A DNA stretch of 64,000 nucleotides, taken from NCBI RefSeq assembly GCF_026914185.1, contig NC_070561.1, positions 2,852,001-2,916,000 of the forward strand, given 5' to 3'. Below the pieces are notes generated by a model. The model was not told the origin of the DNA and did no database searches. It worked only from the letters and a program-made list of their open reading frames with translations. Each line of letters opens with the position of its first letter. Position 1 is the stretch's first letter. The stretch comes from Puccinia triticina (taxonomy: Eukaryota > Basidiomycota > Pucciniomycetes > Pucciniales > Pucciniaceae). Made by a program: the position numbers and the translations under genes. This document shows, piece after piece, positions 47,382-58,906 of the stretch.

Positions 47382-47799
47382 CCATGGTGGGTCGCTACTT
47401 TACGGTTATTGGTAAAGTAGTGTTATCTTAGCAATTTTTGTTTACTCTACAATAACCGGACTGGTAATCACCATGAAATATGGTGTGATATTGATAACAC
47501 ACAGGGGGAGAATTTTATTTTTGAGGAAGCTACAATATCTATGCACAGAGAGCAGTTATTGAGCAAGATATTGAGCAATAAAAGGCCATTTTAGGGCAAA
47601 TTTGGCCTTTCATTGCTCAATAATGTGTTCATTTACCAGTAAAGGCTGTATTGAAGGGCCATTCTAGGGCGAAATTGGCCTTTCATTACAATAACGCCAT
47701 CCGCGCGCTAGCAATAACGATAACCGTGAAAAAAAAACTGAAGGTTGCTACTTTACTCTGCCAGCCTGGTTATTGTAGAGTAAAGTAGCGACCCACCAT
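47382..47799. mobile_element. Mutator-like MITE, ATGGTGGGTCGCTAC ends
   Basis: ATGGTGGGTCGCTACTTTAC at the left end is mirrored at the right end. The flanks TGCCTGAAG and TGCTTGAAG form an imperfect 9-bp duplication, a length usual for Mutator-type elements. Internal strings around TTGAGCAATAAAAGGCC are also inverted. The end motif resembles that of the MITE at 61584-61911. Confidence 0.7.
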
Positions 47800-50617
47800 T
47801 GCTTGAAGGGCTGCCTCTCAGGGAAACAAGAAAAAGAATATAAGAGTATGGACTCTTAAGTAAAGGTGTGGCTATGGAGATTCTTGAGGTATGTCTTTAG
47901 GGTTTACTTTAATGGGTATACTAATCTAATAGTAGGAGTCAAGGATAATGTCAAGTTTGTCCAGTCTGATTTACTGGCATAAAATAGGCTAATGAAGGGT
48001 GACCAGTTATCTGAATTTCTGGGGCAGGATCTGATGGGGAACAAAAGGTGGGGCCAAAGAGTGCAGACTATATACAAAATATTATGGGGCTGAGTTGTGG
48101 TTGGAAGAAAAGATGAAACAGTGAAAAATCTCAATCAAGGGGATGAGGCTGAAAATGCTATGGGGATGGAAAGTTCTGGAAGGAAGCTGGAATGTGGAGA
48201 GACAATGAAACAACAGAAGAAAGGGATTACATATCATATGAGAGGATGAAAAGGGAAGGGCTGAAACCAAAGGGGACAAGGGTTAACCAAGATGGGATCT
48301 CTATGGTTATTACATGTGTGGCTAATTCCAAATTGGGGTTGTTATGCTGGATTGGGAAGGGAAGAAAAGATGATGAATTTCCAGGGTCTTTCCTAGGGCT
48401 GGCCCCTATTCCCGGCCTCTCCGGGTATACCCGCAGTCTTCCCCGCGAGTATAGGGCTCCGGGACACCTCTTTGCCTGGACCGTACTCGGCCTACCCAGC
48501 GGGTACGGTCCACTGGCAGCCTCAGAAATACCCGCGGGTATATTGGGTATTAGGAAAGTCATGTTAAGGTGCGCTGCGGCTACCAATTGGCACCCGCGTG
48601 GAGGAAGTGAGCAAAAAAAATGCACATATCAAAAGTACAGAGGTCCCTCAGCCCGGACTGGGGCCCTCATGGCTCATGGGCGCAAAGTGGGTGCAGTAGC
48701 TTTGGGCCTTATGTTAGGTGGCCGGCAGAGTGCAGCTCAGAGGCCCCCGGTGTCCACGGGAGCCGGAGGTGAGCCAGTGACCTATGCAGCTCAAGAGTCT
48801 CACATGTCAAGTGAGACTCTACTGTATTACTGAGCCAGTGTGGTCACACCCTGCTGGCAGAGCTATGTACTCAGGTAGCAGCTAGCGTGCAACCTGAATA
48901 GCTCCAGCCAAGGGTGGTCCCCAGACCCTCCAGAGAGCTACCATGGGTAGCAGCCTTCTTAAGAAGGCCACTGTAGAAAATGGAGTATGAGCAAGGGATT
49001 GTCTCCTAGCTCCCACTTCCGTTTGCTACTCGTACGCAGGAACTTTGTCCCTGCTTTCTTTCTTTTTTGCCCCACCCACCCGCCCATCAAGCACTGCGAG
49101 GAGTGGGCTTAGCGCCTTGAACCCCACTCCCCGAGCAGTCTAGGTTTCTGTCCTGCTTGGAGGAGATTCCTGATTTTACAGAGAGTCTCAGCCCTCTGAG
49201 TTGTCAAAGGAACTCCTCCTCCCCTTTGTCCCACACACACTTGGCCCGCAGGCCTACAAACTGGGGCTCCCACTATACAGGTTGAGCCCCGTCTTTGCGT
49301 CCCAACTGTGTCAGGTGCAGAAACCTGCACAGAGAGAGCGGCAGGCAGGCAGGCTGCGTAAAAGACAGCCGCCACTGGGCTGCGCCGCCGCTCTTTCTGT
49401 CACCCACTCACTGAGTGCCACAGAGGCCGGAGTGGACAGGCCTTACCCGTGGGAATCGGGAACGGGTCGTGGGTATACCCGCAGGCTGGCGGGTATACCC
49501 GTAGCCGGGCCGCCTTGCGGGTACCCTGTTCCCGTTCCTGATACCCGCGGGTAAGGCTTGGGCTGCTTGATTTTGGTACCCGAGTGACGGGTATACCTGC
49601 GGGACGGGTGCCGGGCTAGCTCAAAGTGGCCGGGTACCCCACAGGATCCAGCCCAAGTCTTACCTAATAGTCTGGCTCTTTCTGATGGGTAACTTTTCTC
49701 CCACATGTGCCTAGCTGGGTGCTTGAAAAATATTGAGTTGGTGTAGGTGGGAAAAAAGGGGAAAGAGAGAATGGGGGGCCTGTTGTTGAGTATGAGTTGT
49801 CCTGGCATTGATCCTTGAGGGAGGTGGGGCCTTGAGTAGTCCAGAGGGGTTTATTTTGAGGGGAAAAGACTTTATTTTGGTGCCATATTCAGGATTGGCT
49901 TACCACAACGGTTGAGCACGTGAGGTAGATTTTTTTTTTTTATGTATCTCTGATTGATGCCGTTTTTACTCACAAGGTTTCAACAGGCAACGGTGTGGTG
50001 GCCAATATGGCAGTCAGACCAGCTTTTAGTTCTCAATCTCACCGGTGCCCTCATCAACATCAAGACTCAAGACTCAAGACCTCAAGCCAGCAAGACTTTC
50101 CACCCCTCTCAATTCATGCCTATCCTACACTTATTTCCCTTCCTCCCCTTCTTTCACTGGATCCTGTTTAATTCTCTCCTTCTTCTTTCTTGGTCCTAAC
50201 ACAGAGTTGTCTGTGGGTTTATTCCTGTTTTTTTTTTGTCTCTGATCTTCTTCCCCTGCTCTCTTCTCTGGTTCTTTTTTCTTTTCTTCTCTTTCATCTC
50301 TCAGATTGTGGTGCTCTTTACTTTTCTCCTTTTCTCAGCTCTTCTTCAGTTTCATTTCTGGTTCTCTTCTCCTGAGCTTTTGTTTTGGTTCTCTCCTTCT
50401 GAGCTTTTGTTTTGTTTCTTTTTCTTCTTCTTCTGTTGTGTAGTGCGTGGGCATGACGCGCCAGGAGATGATGACATGCCTGTGACAGGCCTCTAGGAAT
50501 TTAAGTTTGAGGCGAACTTGGAGGATTGGAGGCCATAGCACCGGTTCTGATCCAAGGGAGGGTTATCAATTAATCAATATTTTCCAAATCTGATTCCCAA
50601 GAATCCCAAGAGTCCCT
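47800..50617. other. Spacer with palindromic GC-rich blocks
   Basis: No gene is supported. A GC-rich palindrome at about 49438-49557 has ends GGCCTTACCCG and CGGGTAAGGC and inner GGGTATACCCG strings, like the GGGTACCCGC-bearing elements elsewhere. A similar block is at 48400-48550. A pyrimidine-rich tract at 50200-50440 is low complexity. Confidence 0.45.
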
Positions 50618-50840
50618 TTGCAGAATCATTTCTCCAAAACCAACACAATTGCCGCCGAGGATCCAAACCCTGGCAAAAAAACTTCAAAACCACTTCCACA
50701 ACACTATCCATTCAAATCTCTACGGCTCATCTACCGGACCATCCGTGAGGGCAGTCACTCAACACCATTCCCCTCCCAGCGCTGCCGCCGGCCTAGCACC
50801 AAGCAGAGCTCCATAACAGGGGCCCAAAAAGGGCATCCGT

Positions 50841-51233
50841 TTGGCGCTGGTCCTCGCGAGGGCCCAATTCACTGCGCTCACCGACCTCATTAACCTCACC
50901 CTGAAGATCAACAATAAGATCAATGGAGCTGATCCGTGCGCCGTGGACCCCACCCCCTTGGTGATAGACCCTAAAGCCATGTATGTTTTGGCTATGCGGG
51001 GAACACTTTTGAACTCGGACAAAGCCAGAATGATGCGAGCCGGGTTGTGCTTATACTGCGGCAAGAAGGGCCACATAGCAAGAGGATGCCCGAAGAAGGG
51101 GAAGGGCAAGAACAAAGTGGATGCAAGGATCGCCGAGCTGGAGGACCAAGTACGACGTCTAACCATGAGCCAAGGAACAAGTGGAGGAGTGGGGAGGGCG
51201 GAAAAATCAAAAAATGGTGATGCTTGGGAGTGA
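50841..51233 (+). pseudogene. Chromovirus gag C-terminal part
   Basis: The frame ends with the zinc knuckle CLYCGKKGHIARGCPKKGKG, the CX2CX4HX4C motif used by Gag to bind RNA, followed by a coiled-coil-like AELEDQVRRL. The N-terminal capsid part lies in broken frames upstream. The frame before the knuckle (NNKINGADPCAVDPTPLVID) is typical of basidiomycete gypsy Gag. Confidence 0.8.
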
Positions 51234-51377
51234 CGGTTGTGCCTCCCGCGAGCAGTAGGGACGCTGTAGTAGCTAAAGTGGGATCTTGTAAAATAGTCGC
51301 CAGGGATGCAATGGATTCTTGGCTGTTTGCAAGCCTCACCTTTTCCCCACTACATAATCCCTGAGCCACTTTCCTAA

Positions 51378-53245
51378 TAGACTTGGGTGCCACCCACAAC
51401 TTCATAAGCGGAGTGTTTGCCGATTCGGCCACTGTGAGGACCATATCTGGTTTTGAAGGCGCTAGGAGCCAGGCCTCCCAAGCGGTAGACCTCCTACTGG
51501 ATCAGGACCCCAGTCCCTCCACATTCATCATTATGACTCTCAAAGACACCTACAACGGTGTGGTATGCTTTATGGTTGCCCATCTAAGCCCATTTCAAAA
51601 TTTCCTTTTTTCTCATATGTACACTCTCAAATCAACCAATACGGCGGCACCACTGGATTCTACATCCAAAACTACACAAGACACCATCAGTCAGTTTCAC
51701 ACACACAAACACCATACTCAGGTCATGTAATCCGTTACATGAACCACACTTACCCAGGACATGTAATCCGTTACATGGACCACCCTGACAGCTTGTCTAC
51801 CCTTTACATATACTTTACCTCATCAGCTGCACTCATTACATTGTGCTATGCACATGTCATGCAGTGTCATGCAGTGTTATGCACACTTGATCAGCTTGCA
51901 GATGACATCATTTGACAGGCCAGGCCAGCTAAAACATCTCACCTCCTATTTCTCACTAGCTAAATTCCCTCATATGACATCATGACCTCATGTGACCTGT
52001 CAACCACCATCAAAAATACCTCATTGTAGTCTTCAGGGCAGCTAAAACCCCACATTCTCTTGTTCCCCTGGAGCTAAAATGCCTCACTCTTTTCTATTTA
52101 AGGAGGCTCTCCTCCCCCCAGTTATAATTTCTCTCAGCAAACTACTTGCACTCAGCTTACCCCATAACAGTACAACACTTGCTCACTCTACAGTATTAGC
52201 CCCACTCTATATTGTGGTTTTACACCCTTACATACAAATTACAACCTCATTACAACACTTACTCATCAGCTACATCACCATCACCCTTAAGCCACCTGCT
52301 CAAAGTAGGCTATCTTTTGATACACCTCCACTATCACTACATAAACCTTCCAATTGTAGTTTGGGGGGCTTGTTTTAGTGTCTAGTGACCCAGGAAAGGC
52401 AGAGGTAACCTCATTCATCCCTTTCCGCACTCAGCAAAAGGTTCTCAGGAACACTTTTGAGCTTTACAACGGGATCCTGGGGATGCCTTGGATCAAAAAT
52501 CATGGACACCAGATTGAATGGCGCAACTGCCGACTGACACCTCTCTCAACTGGGATCGCCACTGCAGAGACAGTGTTTTCAACTCCAAAAAAAACCTTGC
52601 AGGACAGGATGGAGCCCGTAGAAAGCCAAGCAAGGAGAATTTACAAAGGGGTGTGTGCTTTATGTTGATCAACACCCCTGCAATGTGAGTTCCACCACCT
52701 GTAGGAACAACTGGCAGGTGGATACCTCTGTTAGAACTTCTCACACAGGTATCAATGACATCCCCCCCTCACGATAGGCCAACAAACGGTGAAATTACAA
52801 CAAGACCAACTGCAGGAGGCACGCCGGCGGGTATCATTGTGGCCGCTTTGGCGGTTTCATCTATACCAAAATCAACCTCCACCAACGGGGAGGAGCCCGC
52901 AGGGAGGTACGCAATGTTAAATGACAAGGGGGTGCACACTTTGTGCGGAACAAAGCCCCCACAATGTGAGTCCCATGCCATACCCCCATCTCCAACAGAG
53001 TTAAGAGCATCTGGAAAGCGGGAATATTTCCCAAATCTGACAGGACAGATCCCCGGTTTGATTTGCGCAGCAAAAGAATCCTGGTCCACTTTGGCAAAGC
53101 TGGCAGCTGAGGCTAAGGGCGCAGAACCAGTTAAGGCACTGGAAGAAATGGTGCCGAAGAGGTATCACTCTTACCTCAATATGTTTTTCAAGACGGAGGA
53201 TCAACGGTTACCCCCCCCCCCCCCCCCCCTGGCGCAACTATGAAT
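51378..53245 (+). pseudogene. Chromovirus protease and linker, split by a solo LTR
   Basis: The protease motif LGATHNFISG (normally DSGATHNF) lies at about 51383. The frame LKDTYNG breaks at 51558 and resumes at 52473 with ILGMPWIKNHGHQIEW, restored across the ACGG duplication. The later linker is open in pieces up to a run of 19 C at 53211-53229, which disturbs the frame. Confidence 0.8.
51559..52468 (+). mobile_element. Solo LTR, family S (copy 3)
   Basis: Starts TGTGGTATGC and ends TTTTGAGCTTTACA; 910 bp. ACGG flanks both sides (51555-51558 and 52469-52472). The end part with CACTCAGCAAAAGG matches the corresponding part of copies 1 and 2. A TATA-like TATTTAAGGAGGC lies in the second half. 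Confidence 0.9.
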
Positions 53246-53298
53246 TTTGAGTGGATCTGGTCCTGGGAGCAGTGCCGCAAGCCAGCCAAGTAATCCCA

Positions 53299-53487
53299 CT
53301 CTTGTTGGAATATATGCTTCAAGCTCTATTTGAGGGGCCAAGCTATATGATCTAATATCCAAAAATCACCAGTAAGACCAACTGTGTGTTTAGCTCAGTG
53401 GTCTAAGAGCAGCTCTCATGAATGTAGAAGGTCGTCGGTTCAAATCCCACAACACACAATTCTTTTCACCTGAGTAATTTCAACCGC
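53299..53487 (+). mobile_element. tRNA-bearing insertion in the reverse transcriptase region
   Basis: Chromovirus coding sequence stops making sense after QASQVIPL and resumes at LSPAENNALNKLI. The 0.19 kb between them is unrelated and includes a tRNA-like sequence. The flanks AGTAATCCCACTC and AGTAATTTCAACCGCTC look like an imperfect target duplication. It might be a SINE-type insertion, but the tRNA part sits toward the 3' end rather than at the 5' end, which is unusual. Confidence 0.45.
53384..53458 (+). tRNA. tRNA-like sequence, probably a pseudogene (Met-like)
   Basis: A 7-bp acceptor stem pairs perfectly (GTGTGTT with AACACAC), as does a 4-bp D stem (GCTC/GAGC). The internal promoter boxes are good (TTAGCTCAGTGG and GGTTCAAATCC), and the T stem pairs 4 of 5. 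The anticodon arm does not pair and the CAT triplet is two bases out of register with a normal tRNA-Met, so it is likely a non-functional copy. Confidence 0.5.
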
Positions 53488-53499
53488 TCTCCCCAGCAG

Positions 53500-54274
53500 A
53501 GAACAATGCATTGAATAAGCTCATCAGGGAGGGCCTGACAATCAGATGGACAATGTCCCCGTGGGCGGCCCCAGTCCTGTTTACGGGAAAGAAAGATGGT
53601 AACCTGCAACCGTGCTTTGACTATTGAAAACTGAACGCGCTTATGGTGAAAAATAAGTACCTGCTCCCCCTGAAGATGGATTTAGTGGACAGCCTGCTCA
53701 AGGCTGACAGGTCCACCAAGCTTGACCTGCAAAATGCTTACAACAACCTCAGGGTGGTGGAGGGCAATGAGGAAAAGGTGGCCTTTGTGTGCCACGCCGG
53801 CCAGTTTACCCCGCTAACAATGCCGTTTGGACTGAAGGGAGCGCCTGGCTTCTTTCAATTTTTCATGCAGCATATTCTGCTCAGCAGGATTGCAAGGGAT
53901 ACGGTGGTGTACCTCAACTCTACACGCAGTGCAGAACCAACCACAAGGAAGCGGTCAGTGGGGTATTGGAGACACTCAGCAAGAACCAGCTTTGGCTCAA
54001 GCCAGAGAAGTGTGAGTTCTCAAGGGATGAGGTAAAATACCTGGGCCTGCTTATATTGTGCAACCGGGTGTGGATGGACCTGGCAAAGGTTAAAGCAGTT
54101 GCAGATTGGCCAGCCCCCACCAACGTCATTGAATTGAAACGTTTTGTGGGGTTTGCTAACTTCTACCTACAATTTATCAACCAGTTCCATAGGACCAAAA
54201 GACCGCTACATGACCTCACAAAAGCGGACACGCGCTTCATCTGGGACAAGTGTTGCAACACGGCGTTCAAATAA
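53500..54274 (+). pseudogene. Chromovirus reverse transcriptase
   Basis: Recognisable parts are MSPWAAPVLFTGKKDG, KLDLQNAYNNLRV, GQFTPLTMPFGLKGAPG, GLLILCNRVWMD and LKRFVGFANFY. The catalytic YLDD region is damaged: the frame reads VVYLN and then shifts. A TGA in FDY(stop)KLNA was probably CGA. The enzyme cannot be active. Confidence 0.85.
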
Positions 54275-54871
54275 CTGAAAACGGGGTTTACAACAGCCCC
54301 AATCCTGAAGATTTCAGACCCCTACCAATTGTTCCTCCTAGAGTGTGATTGTTCAGAATTTGCGCTAGGAGTGGTGCTGTCAAAATTATGCAAGAAAGAC
54401 AAAAAGTTGCACCCTGTAGCTTATCTGTCAAGATCTCTCATCCAAGTAGAGCAGAATTACAAGATATTTGACAAGGTGCTACTGGCCATTGTTACGGTCT
54501 TCAAGGAATGGCGCCACTACCTTGAGGGCAACCCCAACTGTTTGAAGGCCATCGCTTACACGGACAACAGAAACCCCAAAAGCTTCATGACCAACAAAAG
54601 TCTATCCAATTGGCAAGCGCGTTGGGCTGAGACTCTGGGGAACTTTGATTTTGAGATTGTATTTTGCCCCAGGAGGCAAGCAACCAAGCCCAATGCACTG
54701 TCCAGATACCCAGACCCAGCACCCAACCTAGCACCCAAGAAGGAGGATAAACATTTGTTTGTCCAGTTACTGCGACCGGAGAACATCACACCGGAAAAAT
54801 TTGCTGCGGTCTCCAAACTGAAGTGGTTGGAGGTGAACAAGACGGTTGACTTGGACAACACTGAGAGATAA
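54275..54871 (+). pseudogene. Chromovirus RNase H-like domain
   Basis: From 54329 the frame gives LLECDCSEFALGVVLSK, PVAYLSRSLIQVEQNY, YLEGNPNCLKAIAYTDNRN and RWAETLGNFDFEIVFCPRR, the RNase H-like (RT connection) domain of gypsy elements, and stops at 54871. Confidence 0.85.
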
Positions 54872-54877
54872 TTCAAA

Positions 54878-56406
54878 ATGGATGTGCTCGGCACCAGAGA
54901 GGAGGACCACCCAGACTCCTCAGAGGCGGAAATGGTACCGACGGATGCCGAGCTGATAAGTCTTATTTGCACAGCCACAGCAAAGGATCAGAAACTGACG
55001 GCAGTGTTGAAGAGGATGCAGATAGGCAAAACCAACCTGGACAAATACACACACATGGACAGGGTGTTGTACCAAAACAGACTGATCGAAGTGCCAGCGG
55101 AAAAGTCAATCACGCACAGCCTACACAACTGTTGACCGGGGGGCACCTGGGTAGAGCCAAGACATTGGCGCTAATCCAGCTTTGTTTCACTTGGCCATCA
55201 ATGAAGCAATTCGTGAACAGATACGTTGACGGGTGCAATTTGTGTCAGAGGGTCAAAGCTTTAACGCAAAAGCCGCTGGGAAATCTTGAACCACTACTAA
55301 TACCAGCGGGTCCATGGACCAACATCTCCTACAACCTTATCACAGATCTACATGAACCGAAGGGGGCTGACAGCATTCTGACAGTAGTGGAGTGTCTTAC
55401 TAAGATGACCCACTTCATACCCTGTAAGAAGACAATGACTGCCGGGGAGCTAGCAGACTTGATACTACGCCATGCATGGAAGCTTCAAGGAACGCCCAAG
55501 ACAATATTCTTGGATAGGGGGAGTATTTTCATATTGCAGATCACGAGGGAACTCAGCAAATCTCTGGGCATCCGACTATGCCCCTCCACAGCGTACTACC
55601 CACGGACCGACGGCCAGTCGGAAATCACCAACAAGGCCATTGGGCAATATTTACAACACTTTGTCAATTACTATCAAGATGATTGGGAGCCACTGCTTGC
55701 CATTGCGGAATTTGCTCACAACAACCACAACCACTCGTCAACAGGCATGTCACCCTTCAAGGCTAATTATGGTTTTGACGCAACAATAGGAGGCGTGCCC
55801 TTGTCAGTCCAGTGCCTTCCAGAGGTTGAAAAGGGACTCAGAGGACTCATCAACGTGCAGGAAGAGCTGAAGGCAAGCCTGGAAGAAGCGCAAGCAGCCA
55901 TGAAAAAATAATTTGGCAGGTGTGTGCGCAAAACACCATCTTGGAGCGTCAGCAACGCGGTCTGGCTCAGTAGCAAGAAAATTTCCACGACACAACCCAG
56001 CCCCAACTTATCTCACCAATGGCTAGGGCCATATTTCATTTCTAATAAGGTTTCCCCATCTGTGTACACGCTGACGCTACCACCCTTCATGAAGGGGTTG
56101 CACCCAAAATTTCATGTTTCAGTGCTCAGAAAAGCCAGTCAGAACACCATTGAGGGTAGAGCCGCGGCGGAACCAGGACAAATTGAAGTGGAAGGCAAAG
56201 AAGAGTGGGAAGTTGAAGAAATATTGGACTGTAGGCAGCAACGGCAGAAGATGGAGTACCTGGTGGGATGAAAGGGCTACGGACAGGACGCGAATTCTTG
56301 GGAAACAAGCATCAACCTTCGCCACTGTCAAAAAATACTGGAAGAATTCAACAAAAAATTTCCCAACACGGCGGATAGGCACAGGTGGTCACAACAATTC
56401 AGATGA
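54878..56406 (+). pseudogene. Chromovirus integrase with C-terminal chromodomain
   Basis: The zinc-binding part includes GHLGRAKTLALIQ and CNLCQRVKALT; the core has SYNLITDLHEPKG and TIFLDRGSIF with PRTDGQSEITNKAIGQYL; then WLGPYFISNKVSPSVYTLTL. A chromodomain follows (EWEVEEILDCRQQRQKMEYL, then KGYGQDANSWE). Stops include TAA after AAMKK (55909) and TGA (56269), where a Trp is expected in LVGW. Chromodomains guide integration toward heterochromatin. Confidence 0.88.
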
Positions 56407-56700
56407 GGGTTGGATTTTTCCCTGCGGGGTTTTTTGATGCCACCCAGGGATTAGGACGCAGAGCCAAGGGCTTGGGCATTAAGGGCGGAGTAATGTTATG
56501 GGCCGCGCGTGCGCCCCGTAGCTTACTCCAGGGAGGCATGTTACTTGTTGTATTTACATGTCACAAGTCCCTAGCATTAGAGGGACTCGGGGAGATATCA
56601 TCCAGCTCTCCCCATCTAAAAATCTACTATTTAGCTAGACTCACCGGACCGCCTCCTCAACCCAACAGACAGAACCTTACATGAGGGTAAAGAATTTTTA

Positions 56701-57117
56701 TTGGAAAAGTGAGCAAGGTTTCCTACGCGGGTTATGAAGACTGGAGAAGTGTTTTCATCATCAAGCCAGAGAAGCAAAATGCTGATTGAGTGTTTTTTTT
56801 TTGAAGTAATTCACACCATGGGAGTTTTCTTGGCACTTTCATGCAAGTGCCATTGCACAATATTGTTTAAGAACCCTGTTAGATATATCCTGGAACTTGA
56901 GCCTCAATGTATGCTGAACTCATGATGAATTTATGTTTAAATTATGCTCAATTGAGCTGAAGGCACTTTGGAAAGGAGTTGGATTCAATTGAAAACCAGC
57001 TTCAACTTGACTCTAGTTATTAATGGAACTATTTTAGAACACAATTTGAACTACCTTGCAAAGCAATATCAAATACTTGGCAGAAACAAGGTATTTACCA
57101 CAGGAATCATATATTTC
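56701..57117. other. Spacer, no supported gene
   Basis: Sequence after the presumed chromovirus 3' end. No family signature; open frames are short. Confidence 0.4.
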
Positions 57118-57435
57118 TAGAGCTGGCCCCTATCATCTGTTGGCGGGTACTTGGCACCCATGGGCGGGTACCTGTGGAATTACGCAGGTATCCGCCAGGT
57201 GTGGGTGTGGTTGTCCAGTCTGGGTCCAAATTCAGTCAGATACCTGCGCAAAAATCGCCATTCTGCACAGCTCTGCTTGCCCCTAGTGCCCATTGGCCAG
57301 TACTAGGTACCTGTGGGTGGCTACCTGTTGAAGTATGCATGTAACAGCCAGCAGGTGCAGGTGTTAATTCTGGGTCAAAATTCAGGAAGGTACCTGCACC
57401 CGCTGCGGGTACCCGGGTGCAAAGTGCCAGGTCTA
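57118..57435. mobile_element. hAT-like MITE with GGGTACC motifs (copy 1)
   Basis: The ends TAGAGCTGGCCCC and, reversed, TAGACCTGGCAC are flanked by TATATTTC / TGTATTTC, an 8-bp duplication with one mismatch. Inner strings such as CTGTGGGTGGCTACCTG and GGGTACCCGGG match, in inverted orientation, the copy at 58151-58472. Confidence 0.8.
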
Positions 57436-58150
57436 TGTATTTCATTCTATCATGTGTTTATCATAAATCCCAAAAAAGCTCAAGATATGTTAGTTGTGCA
57501 CAAAAAGATACACGTGTAAGTTTGTGTGACACATTCTTTAGTTGCTGAATTTTTTTACAAAATATTTGAAGTTCTGGGAAAATTCCAGCGGAAAACACCT
57601 CATATTAAGCAGGAGTTTTGTATGAATTCAGAAAATATCCCCAAAATCATTTGTGTACATATGGCTGAATGTTTTAAACAATTTTTGAAGGGTCCACCTA
57701 AGCCCCTGGCTCTGCATGAGCACTCAGGTTGGCATCACTTGGCTCAGTGATGAAAATGTGACACACCAGCACACATGTGTAAATTTGTGTTACACATTCT
57801 TCAGCTGCTAAATTTTGTCCCAAAGGAGTTATAATTGTGGGAAAAGTCCAGGGGAGCCTCAGATTACCCAGGTTTTGTGAATGAATTCAGAAAATCTCCT
57901 CAACAGGATTTCTGTACCAATGGATGAAAATCAGATACAGTTATTGAAGGATTCAGCTAATTTTCCCCTGTGATTGCAGGGCACTCATATTGACATGATT
58001 TGGCTGGGTGATGGTCTACGTGTCACACAAACGCGCGCGCATACGTTTGTGTGACACGATGCGTCACAGAAAACCGCACAAGTTACATGGTTTTGTGACA
58101 GTTGGCGCCAAAGTCAAACTGTAGTACCAGAGCAAAATCAGACCTCCCAC

Positions 58151-58472
58151 TAGAGCTGTCACTTTGCACCCGGGTAACCGCGGCGGGTGTGGGTACCTGC
58201 CTGAATTTTGACCCAGAATGGACACCCGCACCCGTACCCGGCACCCGCCGGCAGTTACCTGCGTACTTCCATGGGTACCCACCCACAGGTACCTAGTACC
58301 TGCCAATGGGCACTAGGGGCAAGAAGAGATGTGCAGAATGGCAATTTTTGCATGGGTACCTGCCTGAATTTGGACCCAGACTGGACACCCGCACCCGCAC
58401 CCGGCGGATACCTGCGCACTTCCATGGGTACCCGCCTGTGTGACCGCCAACGGGTACTATGGACCAGCTCTA
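58151..58472. mobile_element. hAT-like MITE with GGGTACC motifs (copy 2)
   Basis: TAGAGCTGTCACTTTGC at the left end, GGACCAGCTCTA at the right end, and a perfect 8-bp duplication CCTCCCAC (58143-58150 and 58473-58480). An internal direct repeat includes CACCCGCACCCG. It is 322 bp and opposite in orientation to copy 1, about 0.7 kb away. Confidence 0.88.
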
Positions 58473-58906
58473 CCTCCCACAGTATCACTACACTGCATCC
58501 AAATTTTTAACCATGTGTAATAGAAAAAAATTAAAAAGAACTGGCAGTTCTTTGGTGTGTGCCCTGGAAATAAATACAAAAACCATTTCAGAGAAACCTG
58601 CTGGGTATGGTTTTCCAAAGAGGTCAAAAATCATGATAATTGAAATATGAGGAAATTTGGTCAAGCTTGAGGAGCAAGTAAACCTTAGGCCCCGTTTGGA
58701 CGCCCAGTGTGATATTATAAATTGCATAATAAATTTCATAACACCCAAAATGAATTCCGAGTGTCATAAACCAATTATCCCACCAATAAATTTATCATAT
58801 GTATGTTTGGCGCATCTGCTCAATAAATTTTATAGTGCCCGCTTATTGCAAGACTGTTTGGCAAATAAAACTCCACTCGGTGTCATACACGCTCATCACC
58901 CTCGCC

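Larger units (their letters stand above)
50618..56700 (+). mobile_element. Decayed Ty3/gypsy chromovirus with nested insertions
   Basis: Gag (zinc knuckle), protease, reverse transcriptase, RNase H, integrase and a C-terminal chromodomain follow in the chromovirus order on the plus strand. A TGTTATGGGCC string at 56494, just after purine-rich GGGCGGAGTAA, looks like the start of the 3' LTR. No matching 5' LTR was found, so the left border is approximate and the element may be truncated. It has been split by a solo LTR (51559-52468) and a tRNA-like insert (about 53299-53487). Confidence 0.85.

Noticed and set aside
48192..48833. Plus-strand frame of 213 codons
   Set aside because: It crosses repetitive GC-rich blocks, uses no clear domain, and lacks a supporting splice structure.
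53384..53458. Functional tRNA-Met gene
   Set aside because: The anticodon arm does not pair and the CAT triplet is out of register, so only a tRNA-like sequence is claimed.
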